The notes below the pieces were generated by a model. It was given only the letters and a program-made list of their open reading frames with translations. It had not been told where the DNA came from and did no database searches. Of a stretch of DNA of 64,000 nucleotides, positions 38,454 to 52,200 are shown one piece after another. The position numbers and the translations under genes were made by a program. Source of the DNA: Diprion similis (lineage: Eukaryota > Arthropoda > Insecta > Hymenoptera > Diprionidae); NCBI RefSeq assembly GCF_021155765.1, contig NC_060116.1, positions 13,826,001-13,890,000 of the forward strand. The letters are read 5' to 3'. Numbering within the stretch: position 1 is the stretch's first letter; every line of letters starts with the position of its first letter.

Positions 38454-40700
38454 GTGACATGTGTTACTTACATGTGTCTCCTTATTTTGACAATATGGAA
38501 ACCAGTTATGTCAAACTAATTCATATAAACTGTTTCCAATACTTCATAAGTCAAAGAATCAATCTCAGCAATAAAATCCAGAATACTATCTGTATTAACT
38601 AGACTGTGAATCGGTCCACCGATTTCTGACATTTTGATCACGTATATGAATTTGTCTTACACAGTTTCATCATTTCTCGAACATCGAACTTCGCTGCTTG
38701 TTTTCCGTGAAAAATTGATAAAACAGTATTAAAAATAACGAAATATTATTTTGAGAATTTGAGAACTCATTGACGCCGGTTTAGACTAAGTCAAATATAT
38801 CACCTTCAGTCCGAAGGATCAGGGCCCCGCTGTCTACCCGGCGAAGATAAACCTCCCCGTCGAAAAGCGTCTACCTGTCCAAGACTCAGAGTTTTTTTTC
38901 GTTACCATCATCGTGCACTCGACCCTCCCACTCACGTCCATTTTATACCGTATCCCTATCCACTCTCGCGTGTATTTTCGTTTGGCGTATGCCCGACCCT
39001 TCTTCGAACCGTAGGTTACCTAGACCGAGGAGCGCCAAGTGAAGAATGTGAAACAACTCCGACCACAGCTCGAATTTATCGTGTAGCTAGCCGCAAGCTA
39101 CAACCCACGATATGGGGTAGTTGAATTTTTCAGGCTAGTCGCGAAGTCAATTTCTCCGTCGAATTTGTCTGCCGAATAAATGAGAAAATAATAGCGCAAC
39201 GATCAGTCGACTGTAATCAGAATGGTGAAGTCGGTTTCGACATAGGGAACAACACCGAGCTGTCTATCAGTTTACAGGTAGCATCGAAGAGATTAGCCGA
39301 TAAATACGGAGGCAAACGAAGAGATGATCCTCGACTAGGGTGGCCCTCTTTACAGATAACGGAATATCGTCCATGACTCGTGTGCACTGCACCCATTTTT
39401 TTACCAGGCAAGAGTGAATAAAACATTGAAAGATGACGAACTGGCGTAGCTTCATTGATCGAAAAAACGGAGGTCCTCCCGGTCCTCCCAGTCCTCACCG
39501 GGCGAATGAAACACAACCTGCTTCGAGCTTCTGTTTTCGCTTCGGTCGTTTTATTCCATTAATTACAAGCCCGTCTGTATACACCGTGCGAGCATCACTC
39601 ACGAGCCTTTTATTAATCGAATACTCAGACTGTATGAAAGACTTAACGAGTTTCACTAATTCATTCAAGTAAATTTGACACTCTGACAGCGTGTGATGTA
39701 AATCGAATGTTGTACTCGTTCTGTAGTGGTATTCGCGAATCTACCGGGTGTGCCGAATAGTCATCGAACTGTTTGTTTCTTCCGTTTACCAGGACTTTGT
39801 GAAAAAGAGAAAAACAAAACATTTCAAATCTGTGAAACTTTTTTGCTTTCCCTCAGGGCATGACTGATTTAAGAGTAAGACGAGTAGTAACCGACGAGTG
39901 CCAGGTGTGCAGGTGGTGCGCATTCCTCTCGTCAACTTTAAAGCGAGGAGAGAATTATACTCCCATCAGAGTTTCGTATGCGCATAAGAAAGTCGTTTTA
40001 TGCATGCACAAAACGTGGCTAGCCTGCATTACATAGAGAAAAGAGACGAGTAGGATGTGGGCCACAAGAGTTGATAGTCACGAAGAGCAGTCACCGCACG
40101 GCTGCGTTATAGTCGAAAATCAACACAAAGTGACGCATAATTACAATACGAAGTAGGTAGGTACAATAATAAAAAGAAGAAAAAAAAATTACAAGAGCGA
40201 GAGAAGAAAACTTAGTAAAATTCTTCATCCCGTCCGTCTCGCCAACGTCTTCGCCTCTTTTCATGCATGCTGTAGGGAAATACGAGAAGGGTGAAACACG
40301 GGGTGCGCACGAAAAACGAGCCGTGTCGCGCTGCACGCGTGCGCGTCGTTTCATATATTATACTCCATGTGCGCAGCACTCGGCGTCCCCCCCACCCTCC
40401 CTCGCCCTAGTGATGGGGGCCCATTGTCTATGCTGGGCCACCCGTCGCGTCCGTGGGTGTGAGAAGAGGCCCAACAGCAGCAGCAGCGAAGGGCCCGAGT
40501 CCCATCGAGCCTAGATTCGAATGGTGCGTGGGGAGGGGGGCATTAGAATACAATGAGATGAGGGCCCAAATTTTGAACTCGTCCTCCGAAAGCGGGACGT
40601 AATCTGTTTTGAGAATCGCGGAGGAGCCGCGGAGCGGTTATCTTCAACTCTCGGTAACCGGGACCCCAGCGCAAGCAACCGAGTAGGTACTGCTCTTACT
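38454..40700. other. No gene recognised
   Basis: The plus strand is open without ATG from about 38809 after a caccttcag acceptor-like site for roughly 100 codons, with no protein-like pattern. No other support for exons was found. The short frames at 39217-39672 and 40091-40514 are treated as chance. Confidence 0.35.
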
Positions 40701-43700
40701 ATCAAGGAAGATAAATCTCGTCGGTGCAGCGTCGGCGAGATAATAAAACAAACAAATTACCCCCCGTCCTTCCCTTGGACATCGCCGTTCTTACTCCCTC
40801 CACCGAGCTCTCAATAGCCCTACACGTCGTAAACAAATGGGACCCTGCACTCCGACGAGTTCTCCAACATGCCGCTGCTGAGGCTGATGCTGAGGCTGAA
40901 GCTGAGGATCCGGCCTTTTCGCAGATTTACGCACCCTTCGCGGATGGAATGAGGACCCTGCTTTCTCTGCCTTCTCTGCCTTCTCTGCGACTCTCGTTTC
41001 TTCTGTTTTTATTACCGAGGTCCTCACCCCGCGGTATCTGCACCTGGTTTCCTCGCATTTCGTGGTATCTGTATGGTTGGAAATCATTTGTTCAAGTATT
41101 GGAGATGTTTTTTTTTAACTCAGATTGACATATTATACAGCTGACGATATGTTACGGATTTTATCCTCATGTTGAACTGTGTGGAATGGTGGCTTGTTGG
41201 ACAGTTTTTCCGAAAGAAATGCAAACGCTTCAGAGTTCACTCACAGAGTACAATTTATAGTATACTACTATATACTTTATGGGTATTAAAAGAAGCCATG
41301 ATCAATTAAGTCGTCAGTCACATAGATACAATTGTAATAGTTTTAGGAAAAAATCACCTCATGTATCGCAGGTAACGACATGTAAAGTAAATTCAACAAT
41401 CCATCTGACGGTAAGTATTTATTCTGAGAGTGTTGTTCTTGAGAAATTTCGTCGGAGCTATCGAGCAATAAGCATTTTTTTGTGGAGCTGTTTTCCTTTC
41501 AGTCATCCTTCGTCCGTGTTCTCCTTCCCTTACTCCTGCATCCTTCTATCTATCCTTCGAGACGCTGGAGAGGAGCTGGCATCCTTTTAGCAAAGGGGGT
41601 AGTAAATATATGCATCGAAATGACGGTCTCTTGGTACTACTCTTGCGTCGAGTCGCAGACGATTATATCTCAGGCTTGCTAAAGGGTTCTTAGCAGCGAC
41701 TGGGGCAAAGGAAACCGGGATGAGAATTCACAGTCTTGCGATAGCAGCACCCTGCGTGGGGAAAGACCGGAGAGGAAAGGAGAGAAGAGAGAAGAGCAGA
41801 GAGAAGAGCTGCGGAGAAATATACGAGCGTTGAAATAAGAATACCGTCGCGGGGGCAGATCCACGGCCATGAGGAACATCTCGAGACCAGAGAAGATGAG
41901 AGGAACGAAGAAAGCTCAGGTTTAGCCAAACTGCGATGAAAGAGACAAGGAGGGAAGCTGCGGGGTCCATTGTGCCCCCGCGGCGGTGGCGAATCCTCGT
42001 GTTCGACCTTAGGTAGCCTGTGTTCTTCAGATACGAGCTGCGGTTCTTTCAGGTTCTCGATCAGCAGCGATGAGGCCGCACCAGAGGCACCAAAGCCCCT
42101 GCATGCAGAATTCGCAGAACTAGCTTGTCGAGGTTGCTTGAAAAAGAGAAGAAACATTGCGGCCAATGACAAAAAGGGTATAAAAGAAACTGATCGCTTA
42201 TTTATACGGCGCAGAAATTTCGGTAGATGCATTTCTGAAATTGGAACCGCAAGCGCATGTAGGTTTGCAGGATCCGATACACGAGTTTTACCAATTGACC
42301 ATGGAACACTTGGCAAGTGATCATAGCATTGATTAACCAACCATTGATGACCTCTGCAGAAAATCCAAGATGGATCTGGACTGTTCGGAGGATGACATTC
42401 AAAGTTGATCCGAAGTGAAAAACTCCCTCCACCCCTCCCTGTTCAGCTATTAATGAGAAGAAAAGAAAGTTCGAAGAAGAATCTTAGGAAGTAGAAGAAG
42501 AGGAGAAAGAAGAAGAAGAAGACTAAGACGAAGAAGCGAGAGAAGCGTCGGTGGGAGGCTTACTTATCACCGTGGTGAGGTTTATTTGTGAGTCGTAGCA
42601 TCTAGCGCGCCTTTCGAGGAGGTCTTATACCTACCTCGCATCGCGTTGATGTTATTCGAGAGAAAGAGAAAGAGAAAGAGAGAGAGAGAGAGCGAGGAGG
42701 GGGAGGGCATCCAGGCTCCGTGCGGGATTCCACGTTGATGCAGATAAGCCCGAGCTTTGTATGTCCAACTTATCGTTTATCAACTGTCTGGTTTTGATAA
42801 CAGGTGTGCGTTTCAGACTCGGAGAAATACGCCTAAGTCAGGGTAAATGTGAAAATTAAAACATCGAGTGATAACCGGCGCGGGTAGCATACGAATATAT
42901 AGGTTTACCCGACTTGTAGCCATTAGTCCTAAAAAAATATTAGGTGCTCCCTTGCCTGACTATATAGGGGAAGCCGAAGTCTGGTGGTCCGATGGAAACA
43001 AACGCAGCTTTTTCAAACCGTCTTGACCAGCATCATTGGAGTCTGGTTTTCCACTTGTGTGGTCAAACTATCGTCTACAATCTACATGATTCATCCTTTT
43101 TACAGAAGATGACTGTACACAGTGCTCGTGAGTTCCAGTTCTTTCGACGATGTGATCAAGTTTTTCTTTCCACCACCGGCGCTTCATACCTCAACGATTC
43201 AATCGAAAGGTCTTCATTAGCATCCAAGAAGCAGTTTCACGTTCGATTCGCTTCCCTGCGATGGTGGAAGGGAATGTGTGGGCAGACGGAAGACGAACTG
43301 GAGGTACTAAAACAGGGTCGTATTTCGTTCGCGGAGCGAAATCAAATCGCTTGAGTATGCATTACGCACTATAAATGTATGTATTCAGCCGTCGGTTCTC
43401 CGCGGAGCGTCGTTCAGTGGAAACGACTTCATCTGGCCCATGGAGAAGCCGGCTAATTGTGTCGCTCGACGATACCTATAACCGTTCCTGCAGGCCGGTG
43501 AAGAATCGGGGGTCGGTTTCAACACTGATTACAAACACGACTCGGCTTCGCTGCCTGTCCAGGTCCACGTCAGCTCCTTTCTCCCCTGACTTCGTAACTC
43601 GCGCTCGTTTTTCGCTTAATTTCCACTTTGTATGCGCCAATTATCGGCAGATCATCAGTACGCAGAGTAACACCGAGGATTCAAGGTTCTTGCTGGGGTT

Positions 43701-43824
43701 GTTGTTTTGCGTGCAGATTTATGGTGCGCCAGCGCATTTTCCGTGCTGGTTTGCAGCAGCAGTAGCAGCAGGAAGTCTTGGAACTCTGTTAGCCCATTTC
43801 TCAGATTTGACAAATTCCCACTAA
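40701..43824. other. G+C-richer block with several long unexplained frames on both strands
   Basis: This block holds the window's longest frame (41690-42340 minus, 216 codons), which overlaps a 116-codon plus frame (41970-42320). Others are 40724-41128 plus (134), 42992-43354 plus (120, true ATG) and 43375-43824 plus (149). Some segments look coding: on the plus strand, after a ttcttcag acceptor near 42030, frame 41970-42320 reads SCGSFRFSISSDEAAPEAPK and onward with RNY-type codons. I could not join them into a phase-consistent gene or recognise a family. Repeats near 40870-40990 (CTGAGG and CTTCTCTGC units) inflate one frame. It may be a fast-evolving gene, a non-coding RNA, or base-composition artefact. 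Confidence 0.25.
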
Positions 43825-46800
43825 TTTCCGTGCCGTAGATTTATTCAGGTGTTTCATGCACACGTACATAAATAGATGAGTATAGGTGCACTAGGAAATC
43901 GGTGGTTGATTTGATCATGTATAAACTTGCGGTAAATTACATAGCAATTATTGGTCGAGCTGTTGCTCGGGTAAATGAGAGACAAGAATAATAAAATCGA
44001 CGAGGGGCTGGCGGAGCGATGTAATTAAACAAAATAAATTACGGCCCCAGTTTTCGATCTCATTATTCACTTCATTTCGCCTTCGCCTGTGTTTGGCGGT
44101 TTCACAATTCTCGTGTCCCGAGTCCTTGGACGTGAATAATATATTACACGAGTTCACCGCGGCTTCTTCGCCGTTCATCAATACGATAATTTTCTCATTC
44201 AAGAACCGCAAATTGATTCGATTCGAATCAATGCCCGGCAAGCCGGACGGCGATAAAGTTTCACGGGTATAGAAATAGGAAGTCATTATCTCGAAATTGG
44301 ATTAGTCAGGCCTGTCGAGAAACTGGATAGATAATCGATTCATCTGCCGCTTTAATTCGGCCTCCGACCCCGCTGTCTTCCGATCGCTTCCAAAATCGTC
44401 GGACGAAGTCACGTGACTAAGAAATCCCTGCTTACGCACACTTTTTATCTAACTACAATTAGTGCGAATTATGAGACGGGGAAAATTGTGCGACGTTGGA
44501 AAAAGCGTGTTCGTGCATCTCCAAAGCCAGGCGAGTGAACGCGTTACAAGAGCCAGAGCCCAGCTTATAGTCCTAATTTGGGCGCAGTCGAAATTGGGTT
44601 TCGTGGGCTGGGTCCAAAGACGCCAGAGGCTCATTAGCAAACTAGTTTTGCTCGAATGGTTGACCATCCTGAATTTCTGTGGTGTATTCTCCGTTTCCCC
44701 GGCGGCTCTTCCTCGCATCGCCGGAATTTAACTACTACGAGCCTTACGATAACAGAGCGGCTCTTACTCGCGCCGTATTTTCTGTTAATACTGGCGGTAA
44801 TTTTCTCGTCGAGATCAGCGGGGCGTCGCCTTAAGAAATAAAGGAAGCAGAGTTCATTAATTCCACTTATTTTTCATGCTGATTAATTCAACGAGCGACC
44901 CGAACTCCGCGTCATACCGCAAAAATCTTTGCTGCCAAGTGCGAGTTTATTCGCGAATATCGTCGTTGCATTGCAAAACGAGTAAAACGTATTCCGGACA
45001 ATCATTATTTCTTCGGACTCGTTCAGGCGATTCTTAGTGCCGAGATGTGAATCCCAGTCCAATTTAAGACTCATTAATCGCGATCAAATTTGTCTCATTA
45101 CATTCCTACGGACGAACGATTACGATCGATGCGAGCCGAATTCGCAGCCCGCTGCCGTAAGTTCAATAAAAATCTGGGGTGGAATATATCGCCGAGCAAC
45201 GCCCTGCCGATCCTCATTTACCGTGGTTCAATTAACACTTGTCCCTAATTGGCCTGTGTATATTTACCTGCGAAGATCGATGCTCCAGGAAAAGTTGAAA
45301 AAGAAGAAGAATAAGAATAAGATGCACATCCGGGTCTCCCCATATTTCTTCTCCTCGTAACGATCGAGTAACGACGACACTCAGCTTGCAAGGAGCGGCA
45401 ACCGAGCGAAGCGTGCAACGCATTCCGATCACTTGTGAGATCGCCGGTTCACGGTTAAATCACTTATTATGGCTTCATTTCGCGGTACCTGTCTTATCCT
45501 TGTTCACAACTTTGGACATGTGCTGGAAAGAAAGAGATTTGTTACTAACGGTGTGAGCAAAAGCCTTTTCCATCAACTCCGCACTGAATAACAGACTTAG
45601 TACTGAATAGTTGACCGTTGAAAGAAATGCCGAGTAAAGAGTTCCAATGAATTTATTAGTGTAAATTAAACCACCGCGTTACCTAAAAATAATTACAAGT
45701 TATTGATAAGTCGAAGGATTCTGTCGAATTTTGTGAATTGAAAATCTACAATCATGGCATCATACTTATTCAGATTGAAATCCTGAGTGTTTTGATGATA
45801 TTCGAAGAGAAGAAAAGTCAGTGAAACTTTATATAAAGTATAATGTCTAAAGTACCAAATAATTTCGATATTCTGCCTGCCTTTTACAGCGAAATACAGA
45901 AAACGCCAATTTCTTAGCTGTGGCAGAAAGTTTGCATCGCGATGGAAGAGAGAGGATCAAAAGCTGGATGGATGGGTTTATATTATGGAAAATGCAGGGC
46001 ATAACATATCATCGTTTCATTCAACGCAGCGTGCAAACGGTATAAAGTTTGCCTTGAGAAGGCAGTTGGTAATTAGACAATTTTGTAATTGCACGTTGAC
46101 CGTAAGTCTCTCTCCGTAGGGGTAATTAATTAGGGAAATACCTTTTTTAGGGTGGCCCCATATACGGCGAGGAACCAGTTACGTTCTCCATCTGCGGTCG
46201 AGATGCCGATTTGGTATCAGGCGCACTGCACCGACAGATTAACGGTGTCCATTATCGATGAGAACAAACGGAGCTTGCGCGTCGGCCATATTTCAAGCGA
46301 GACGTAATCAAGCCGTTTACCGTTTCTCGTTAAAAATCGAGGAAGAGGAAGGCTTCCCCCGCAAGTTACGCTCTCCGTTTTACGCCATCATTTATAGAAT
46401 CCCCGTGGAGATGAAACTATCGGAATCCTCCACCACGCTAGATCGGATTCAGCTAAATCCCGCAGACGCGTTTCATCTGTGAGATACTCGGAGAAAAAAG
46501 CCTGCTGTTTCATTTTTGTTTTTTACTTCGCCTCTCAATTTATGTTTACTTTTTTATCTCCCATTGCGATGGGAGACGCGCGTTTCGTCTTTTCTCGTTT
46601 TTCTAACCACCGGCTGAAGTCACGGATTCCGTACTGTAATCACGGTATAAACCTCTCATTTTCGGTTGCAACTCAGTTCTTCAAGCTTTGCTTTCTTTAC
46701 GGCCTACTCCCCCCGCACACGGTCTAAATTAAATACCACAAAACCTACTTCGGGGTTCCCAAGGGACATGTTTCTCCGCCACGTTCACGTCGTCGGTTAC

Positions 46801-49089
46801 ACCTAATTAGAGCGTGTCGACATGGCCACTCGAAATCCCCCGCCGCCCTCGCATCCCACTATATTCAACCCTCGACGCGACCCTTACACGTGAAATTACA
46901 CCCGTTTGCTACCGGGGACACGCGAGGGTTTACGTGGGAGTTATGGATACGTTGAAGAACTTGCAACAATTTTAGAGACAAATGTAAACGATTATTTTTC
47001 CCCTGTAACGAGAAGTGGTTAAAACCCTTTTTCCCCCGGACATCGGTCAGGATAATACGTCTAATTGAAAAGAGGCGTGTATATCATACCTGCAGAATGA
47101 CGTGACAATGTTGACTTTCGTGAATTAAGTTGCGACAGAGAAATTATCATACCAGGAACAAGGTGTGATGATCGTCATCAACGTTTGAAATGGAATGGCT
47201 ATAACGCGTTGGAAGAAGGCGCGAGCGACGAAAAAGAAGAATCGTAATTAATCTTGCGGTGCCGCATCGGATTCGAAAGTTAATTATCTATCGAGAAGAA
47301 GAAGAAGAAGAAGATAAAAGACGGTATCGACTGCAGCACGGTGGTACCGAAGATTCGGAACGAACGATGCAATTGTGCAGAGTCGATACACACGCCACGC
47401 CGCGTCTTTGAGGCTCGACGACGATGCTGATATTTCGAGGTCGTGACACAACCTGTAATCAGGGAACGTTCTAATTGCTTTTTGGGCCCTCGAGCAATGG
47501 GCCACGGCACCCAAATCTGCTGAATAAGGGTATGGCACACTTCAACGATCGATTTGCAAAGTTCTTCTGACGCGAAGACAGCCTGCATGCATGAGAGACC
47601 GTCATGCTGGTGAATATCAGGCGAGAATAACGACGGCCGGAGCAAAGCGGAGAGGAGGTTTCCTTCGGGGTGCCTTAAATGGAAGTGCCCTCAGGCTGCC
47701 CCCGATCCGATCTCTCTCCGGCAGTATCTCATACTCGTTTACATGCTGCACATGCCAACCTCACGGAGTTCGCGAGGTGCCCAGAAACCTCCGCTGCACC
47801 AAGTACGTACTTCACTAGCATTTTCCTAGGTAATACACGAGTCTGTGGCAATATGGGTTGTGAATTGGTGAAACTGGAGCTTGCGGAGAAGCGAAAATAT
47901 TCGTCGATCCAATGAAAGGTTCTCTAGGCTTTGTCGAACGCTATTCAGACTCTCTTTATCAGCAGGATGTAGTCGATGCTTGTTGGGTAAAAATGAGTCG
48001 GGGTCAAAACTTGGAAGAGTTGATATTTCAAATGGCCGATATATCGAAATTTCAAACATGCGAAAATAAAATGACGAAATATGAATAGTTCGATTATCAA
48101 GATTTTAAACAAAATATCCGTCCTTTTGCATCGGCCATTCGAAATATAGAACCTTCCAATTGACCTCCACCCGTTCGACATTTCACCAAGCTGAAGAGAT
48201 ACCGATCGTTCATATGATTTCATTGATTGGGGGCTTTTTCAAAATGCAAAAAGACTCATAAGATCCAATGATCGATATCCAGAGCAGATTATTTTAATCA
48301 TTCGAAGAAAATTTTATCGACACTTTGCAACGATCGAACGAAATCGTGCAAATAAATAAATGTTTTCTCTCCAAGAGAAATGCGACGATGATCTCCGGCT
48401 TTGCGTCAAGCGTCAGGAAGTGGTGAGTAGCAAAAAATCTCCGGTTACATTAACCCGATGTACACGTCGAAGTGAAGTGCGAGTAACCATTAGATTATAG
48501 ACATGAACGTAGGTGAACGTGCATATGGTTCGTCATGGGAGCGTGCAAACGGAGATGGGATGGGGAGCTGTCGAAGCGGGATTCAGCGGCGATATACGGA
48601 TGAAGTTTTCCGTAGAAAGAGCGTTTAGAAACTGACAGGAGATTATCGAGTGAGGCGTTATTTATCTTGTACCCGTGCGCAAGCAAGCGAGGCCTGGTTC
48701 ACTTTGGCGATCCTCCTGCAACAGCGGTTCAGAAGAAAGGTCAATCGGTTCAAAGAAAGACTGACTGAATGACTGAATGACTGACTTTGAACCGTTACTT
48801 CACGCCCGGATCGTATCTTTTCGCATAATTTATCGCGAATCCAGTTATTATTTTTATCCTGTTAAGTTGTCTACGTTTCTTGTTAGATTCCAGCTAGTAT
48901 TCGTGAGAAATACTTGGCGGATGACACCATCGATAATAAGAATCGAGTGTGGATAAAGCGAAACTTTTAAAACACATTGACAAAGGGCAAAACTATTAGT
49001 CTCTAATGTGTGTGCATAATTCGCCGCCTGTGTCGCTGCAACCGGCGTTGCGTTACCGCGTGCAATGGCATCTGCGTCTCAGGCGCGAG
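43825..49089. other. No gene recognised
   Basis: A long stretch with only short frames lacking splice or domain context. It includes a (GAA)n run near 47294-47315, a GACTGAAT tandem at about 48761-48787 and several purine-rich patches. The 5' flank of the CLIP protease gene begins at the right end. Confidence 0.4.
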
Positions 49090-49097
49090 TATATAAA
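49090..49097 (+). promoter_or_regulatory. TATA box of the CLIP-domain protease gene
   Basis: TATATAAA lies 157 bases upstream of the start codon at 49247. A start site about 30 bases downstream, near the gtctgcagtctacg at about 49125-49138, would give a 5' UTR of around 110-120 bases. A second initiator-like ATCAGCG follows at about 49139. Confidence 0.55.
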
Positions 49098-49246
49098 CGA
49101 TGGTCCTGTGATTTCGGTGGCGTTGTCTGCAGTCTACGATCAGCGTGAGCGGTCTTTCGAATAAACTCAGTCCGCGTTTTGCTTAATGAGCGGCCGCGGT
49201 ATATTGCCGCGAGTGTGAATTTCGACTTTGATAATTGATTCGCGAA

Positions 49247-52200
49247 ATGCGGCGATACCCTGCAGTACTGCTGCTCCTCATCTCGTCGGTAGGATCAAAC
49301 TGCCATCCAGTTGAGGAAGATGCGGCGACCTACATCGGTGAGTATCTACTCATTTCGCTTGAAATTTATTCAAATTCATGCCGAGAGTATGACGATCACT
49401 CTGCAAAAGTAGGTGAAATTCGAAAATAGTGAATCATCGACTATAATCGTGAAGTACAGTTCGAAACGGTTTTTAGCTTCCTTTTCAACCGTAAAACGAA
49501 CAATAAATTCGTAGACAAGCGAGTTATCGTATTCCGGAGAAAAGTGTAATAACAGGCAACACACGGAGATCACGTTGGTGTAGAAAATGTAGTGAAAGTA
49601 CCGGCTCATCCCGAGAAGAATTCCAGGTCAAAGGTCTGCACCGACGATACACAGCTTCTCTTGACTTTGACCATGAATTCTTGAGCCGTTCGCTTCGTAT
49701 CTACCTCCCAACATTATCATATTTTAATTATATTTCAGAATTAAATTAGCGGCATATTTCCATTCCATTTTTTTCATACCGCCCAGATTCCTCTCCGTGA
49801 TTCTCGTTGCCAGAGGAAGCCCGCGTCCTCTGATTCTCGATAACAATATCAATCTGGTCTGCTATCACCGAGTGCTATTATCACTCTGCGCTCGCGTGAT
49901 AGACAGTCGCAATCATGCACCAACTGACTCCCAAACTCCTCCACAGATCCCGATGGTCTGGCCAGCCTCAAATGGGGCCCGAATCTTCAGGGCCTTAAGC
50001 CCCTCCAGCTACCCCGCAACCTATACCATTCAAACTTGAGAGTAAAGAGGACAATAAACTTAGGCGACGCTGTGAAGGAGCAAAAGGTTACTTGAATTTT
50101 GAATACAGCGTCAGAAACAATACGAGGAAGAGTTACCATTGAGCAAGATTTATCTATTACACTTTTTCAGCCCAACAAACCTTACCAAGCCTGCGTTGCA
50201 CCGGGTGAACAAAAGGGACACTGCAGGCACCTCAGCATGTGCGTCCTCGATGAGTTTCGCTCAAACTCGCCGCGTTTCATGGAATACCTTTGCATCATCG
50301 AGCAAACGTGAGTAAACCTTTCTCGTTATTGTATGAATTAAGAATTTTTTAAATTGTATTCGCGAATGTTCTTCGAACTTGTAAAATACCGCAATCATAA
50401 CCCGCAAACTTTTTTACTCCAAGAAAGTTTGAATCCGGCAAGTTTATTTTTCCTATGGTAAAAATGCACACTGATTTGAGAAATAATTTTCAACAGTTAC
50501 GTGGGAGTTTGCTGTCCGGACGGAACTGAAGTCGGAAAAAGCAGCACCCCGAATACGGAGAGCATCGCTGGGATTCTGCCAGCTGTTGCCAGTTAGTAAA
50601 ACGGTTAAGATTTATTGTTACACGCTTTTTTTATACACCCGATTGATTCGAAGCTGCAAAGACGATCGAATTACCTGCGATTCAAAAAAACCACCAACGT
50701 TCAATCAAATTGCAAATTCGGTTATGAGATACTGATTCCCTAAATTTCATCCTCATGCACTTCACCTCGAATCAAAGTCCCCGATTCTTCGCTTCAGGTG
50801 CGGACGACGAAGACTCGATATCAACCTCGTCCGATAGCATTGACGACGACCTGGATCCGTCAACGGGGACGGTTGATCCTAGTAAAAACGAGACTCAGGG
50901 CTCGGGGGCGACGAGGGCCTCGTTGCAGGTCCGCGGGCCTCGCGGATGCGGGGTCAGCACCAAATCAAGGACACGTATCATCGGAGGGCGACCCGCCGAC
51001 CCCCAGGAGTGGCCCTGGATCGCCGCGCTCCTCCGCAAGGAAGCTTCTCACTACTGCGGCGGAATCCTGATCACCGATCGGCACGTCCTGACAGCCGCCC
51101 ATTGCGTCTATCAGTGAGTTATAAGTTTAGAATTAAGCAGTATCTAAAAGGCTTCGAAAGATGTATTTCAAGATTTCCAAGGTGCAATAGGAATGGATAT
51201 CAAATCGCCTTTCAAAACCAGGGGAACAAAACTTCCGAGCCAATTATCGTTAGCATTTTTAGAGACTTTATGGTGCCTGGTTTTTTGTTGTCAGGTTTAA
51301 GGCGAAGGAGATCAAAGTGAGACTCGGGGAGTACGACTTCCGTCGACCGGACGAGACGAGGGCGCTGGATTTCCGGGTTACGGAGATCAGGCAGCACCTA
51401 GACTTCGACCCGAGTACCTACGAGCACGATATCGCAATCGTCAAAATCCACAGGCCGACCACATTCAGCAGCTACATATGGCCGATATGCCTGCCTCCGG
51501 TTGGCGTGACGTTTGAGAACAAAAGCGGGATTGTGATCGGTGAGACTGCGAAGACTTCCGGCAGCGTCGCGTCACCGTTGAAAATCCTGAATTTATAACG
51601 GAATGTTGAATATTAGACGGAAGGCACTTGCCGCTTGCTCGATCACGTACCTCGCTAACGGGAAAACCGCGCTCTGCCAAAGAAACTGCGAGTATTCCCC
51701 CGGGAACCAGCCTTCGGGCTGTCCTTAAATTAGTAATTAACCACGAAGGCGCGGGTCAAAGGTTGCGGTACGAACCCGACGGTCTATGTTCGAGTCGCTG
51801 AACCCTCAGGGGGTTTGATAAAAATTAGTGCGATATACGCGAAACGAAATTAGGACCGTTTATAAACGTTCCACTCTCTCTATTAACTGTGGGATTTCGG
51901 GATACTAGTTTCTACGAATAACTTTAAAATTGTCAATTTTTCTCCATTCTTTTCGCGTGATGAATACGGCCGTATACTTTAAAATAATTTCAAATTTCAA
52001 CTTTAATTCCAAGTATGAAATTAATGCTCTTTGTTCCCTCCTCGCAGGTTGGGGCACCCAGTTTTTCGGCGGACCGGCAAGTCCCGTGCTAATGGAAGTC
52101 GCGGTACCGATTTGGCCCCAGAAGAAATGCGTCCGAACTTTCACCCAGCGAATACCCGACACAGCGATGTGCGCTGCTGCGTTTGAGGGTGGCCGAGACT

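Noticed and set aside
41690..42340. 216-codon minus-strand frame as a protein gene
   Set aside because: It overlaps a long plus-strand frame, has Ser/Leu-rich low-complexity segments and no domain, signal peptide or splice support; kept only as part of an unexplained block.
51755..51820. tRNA-like GTTCGAGTC sequence
   Set aside because: No complementary T-arm, anticodon arm or A-box at the right spacing; it lies in an intron of the protease gene.
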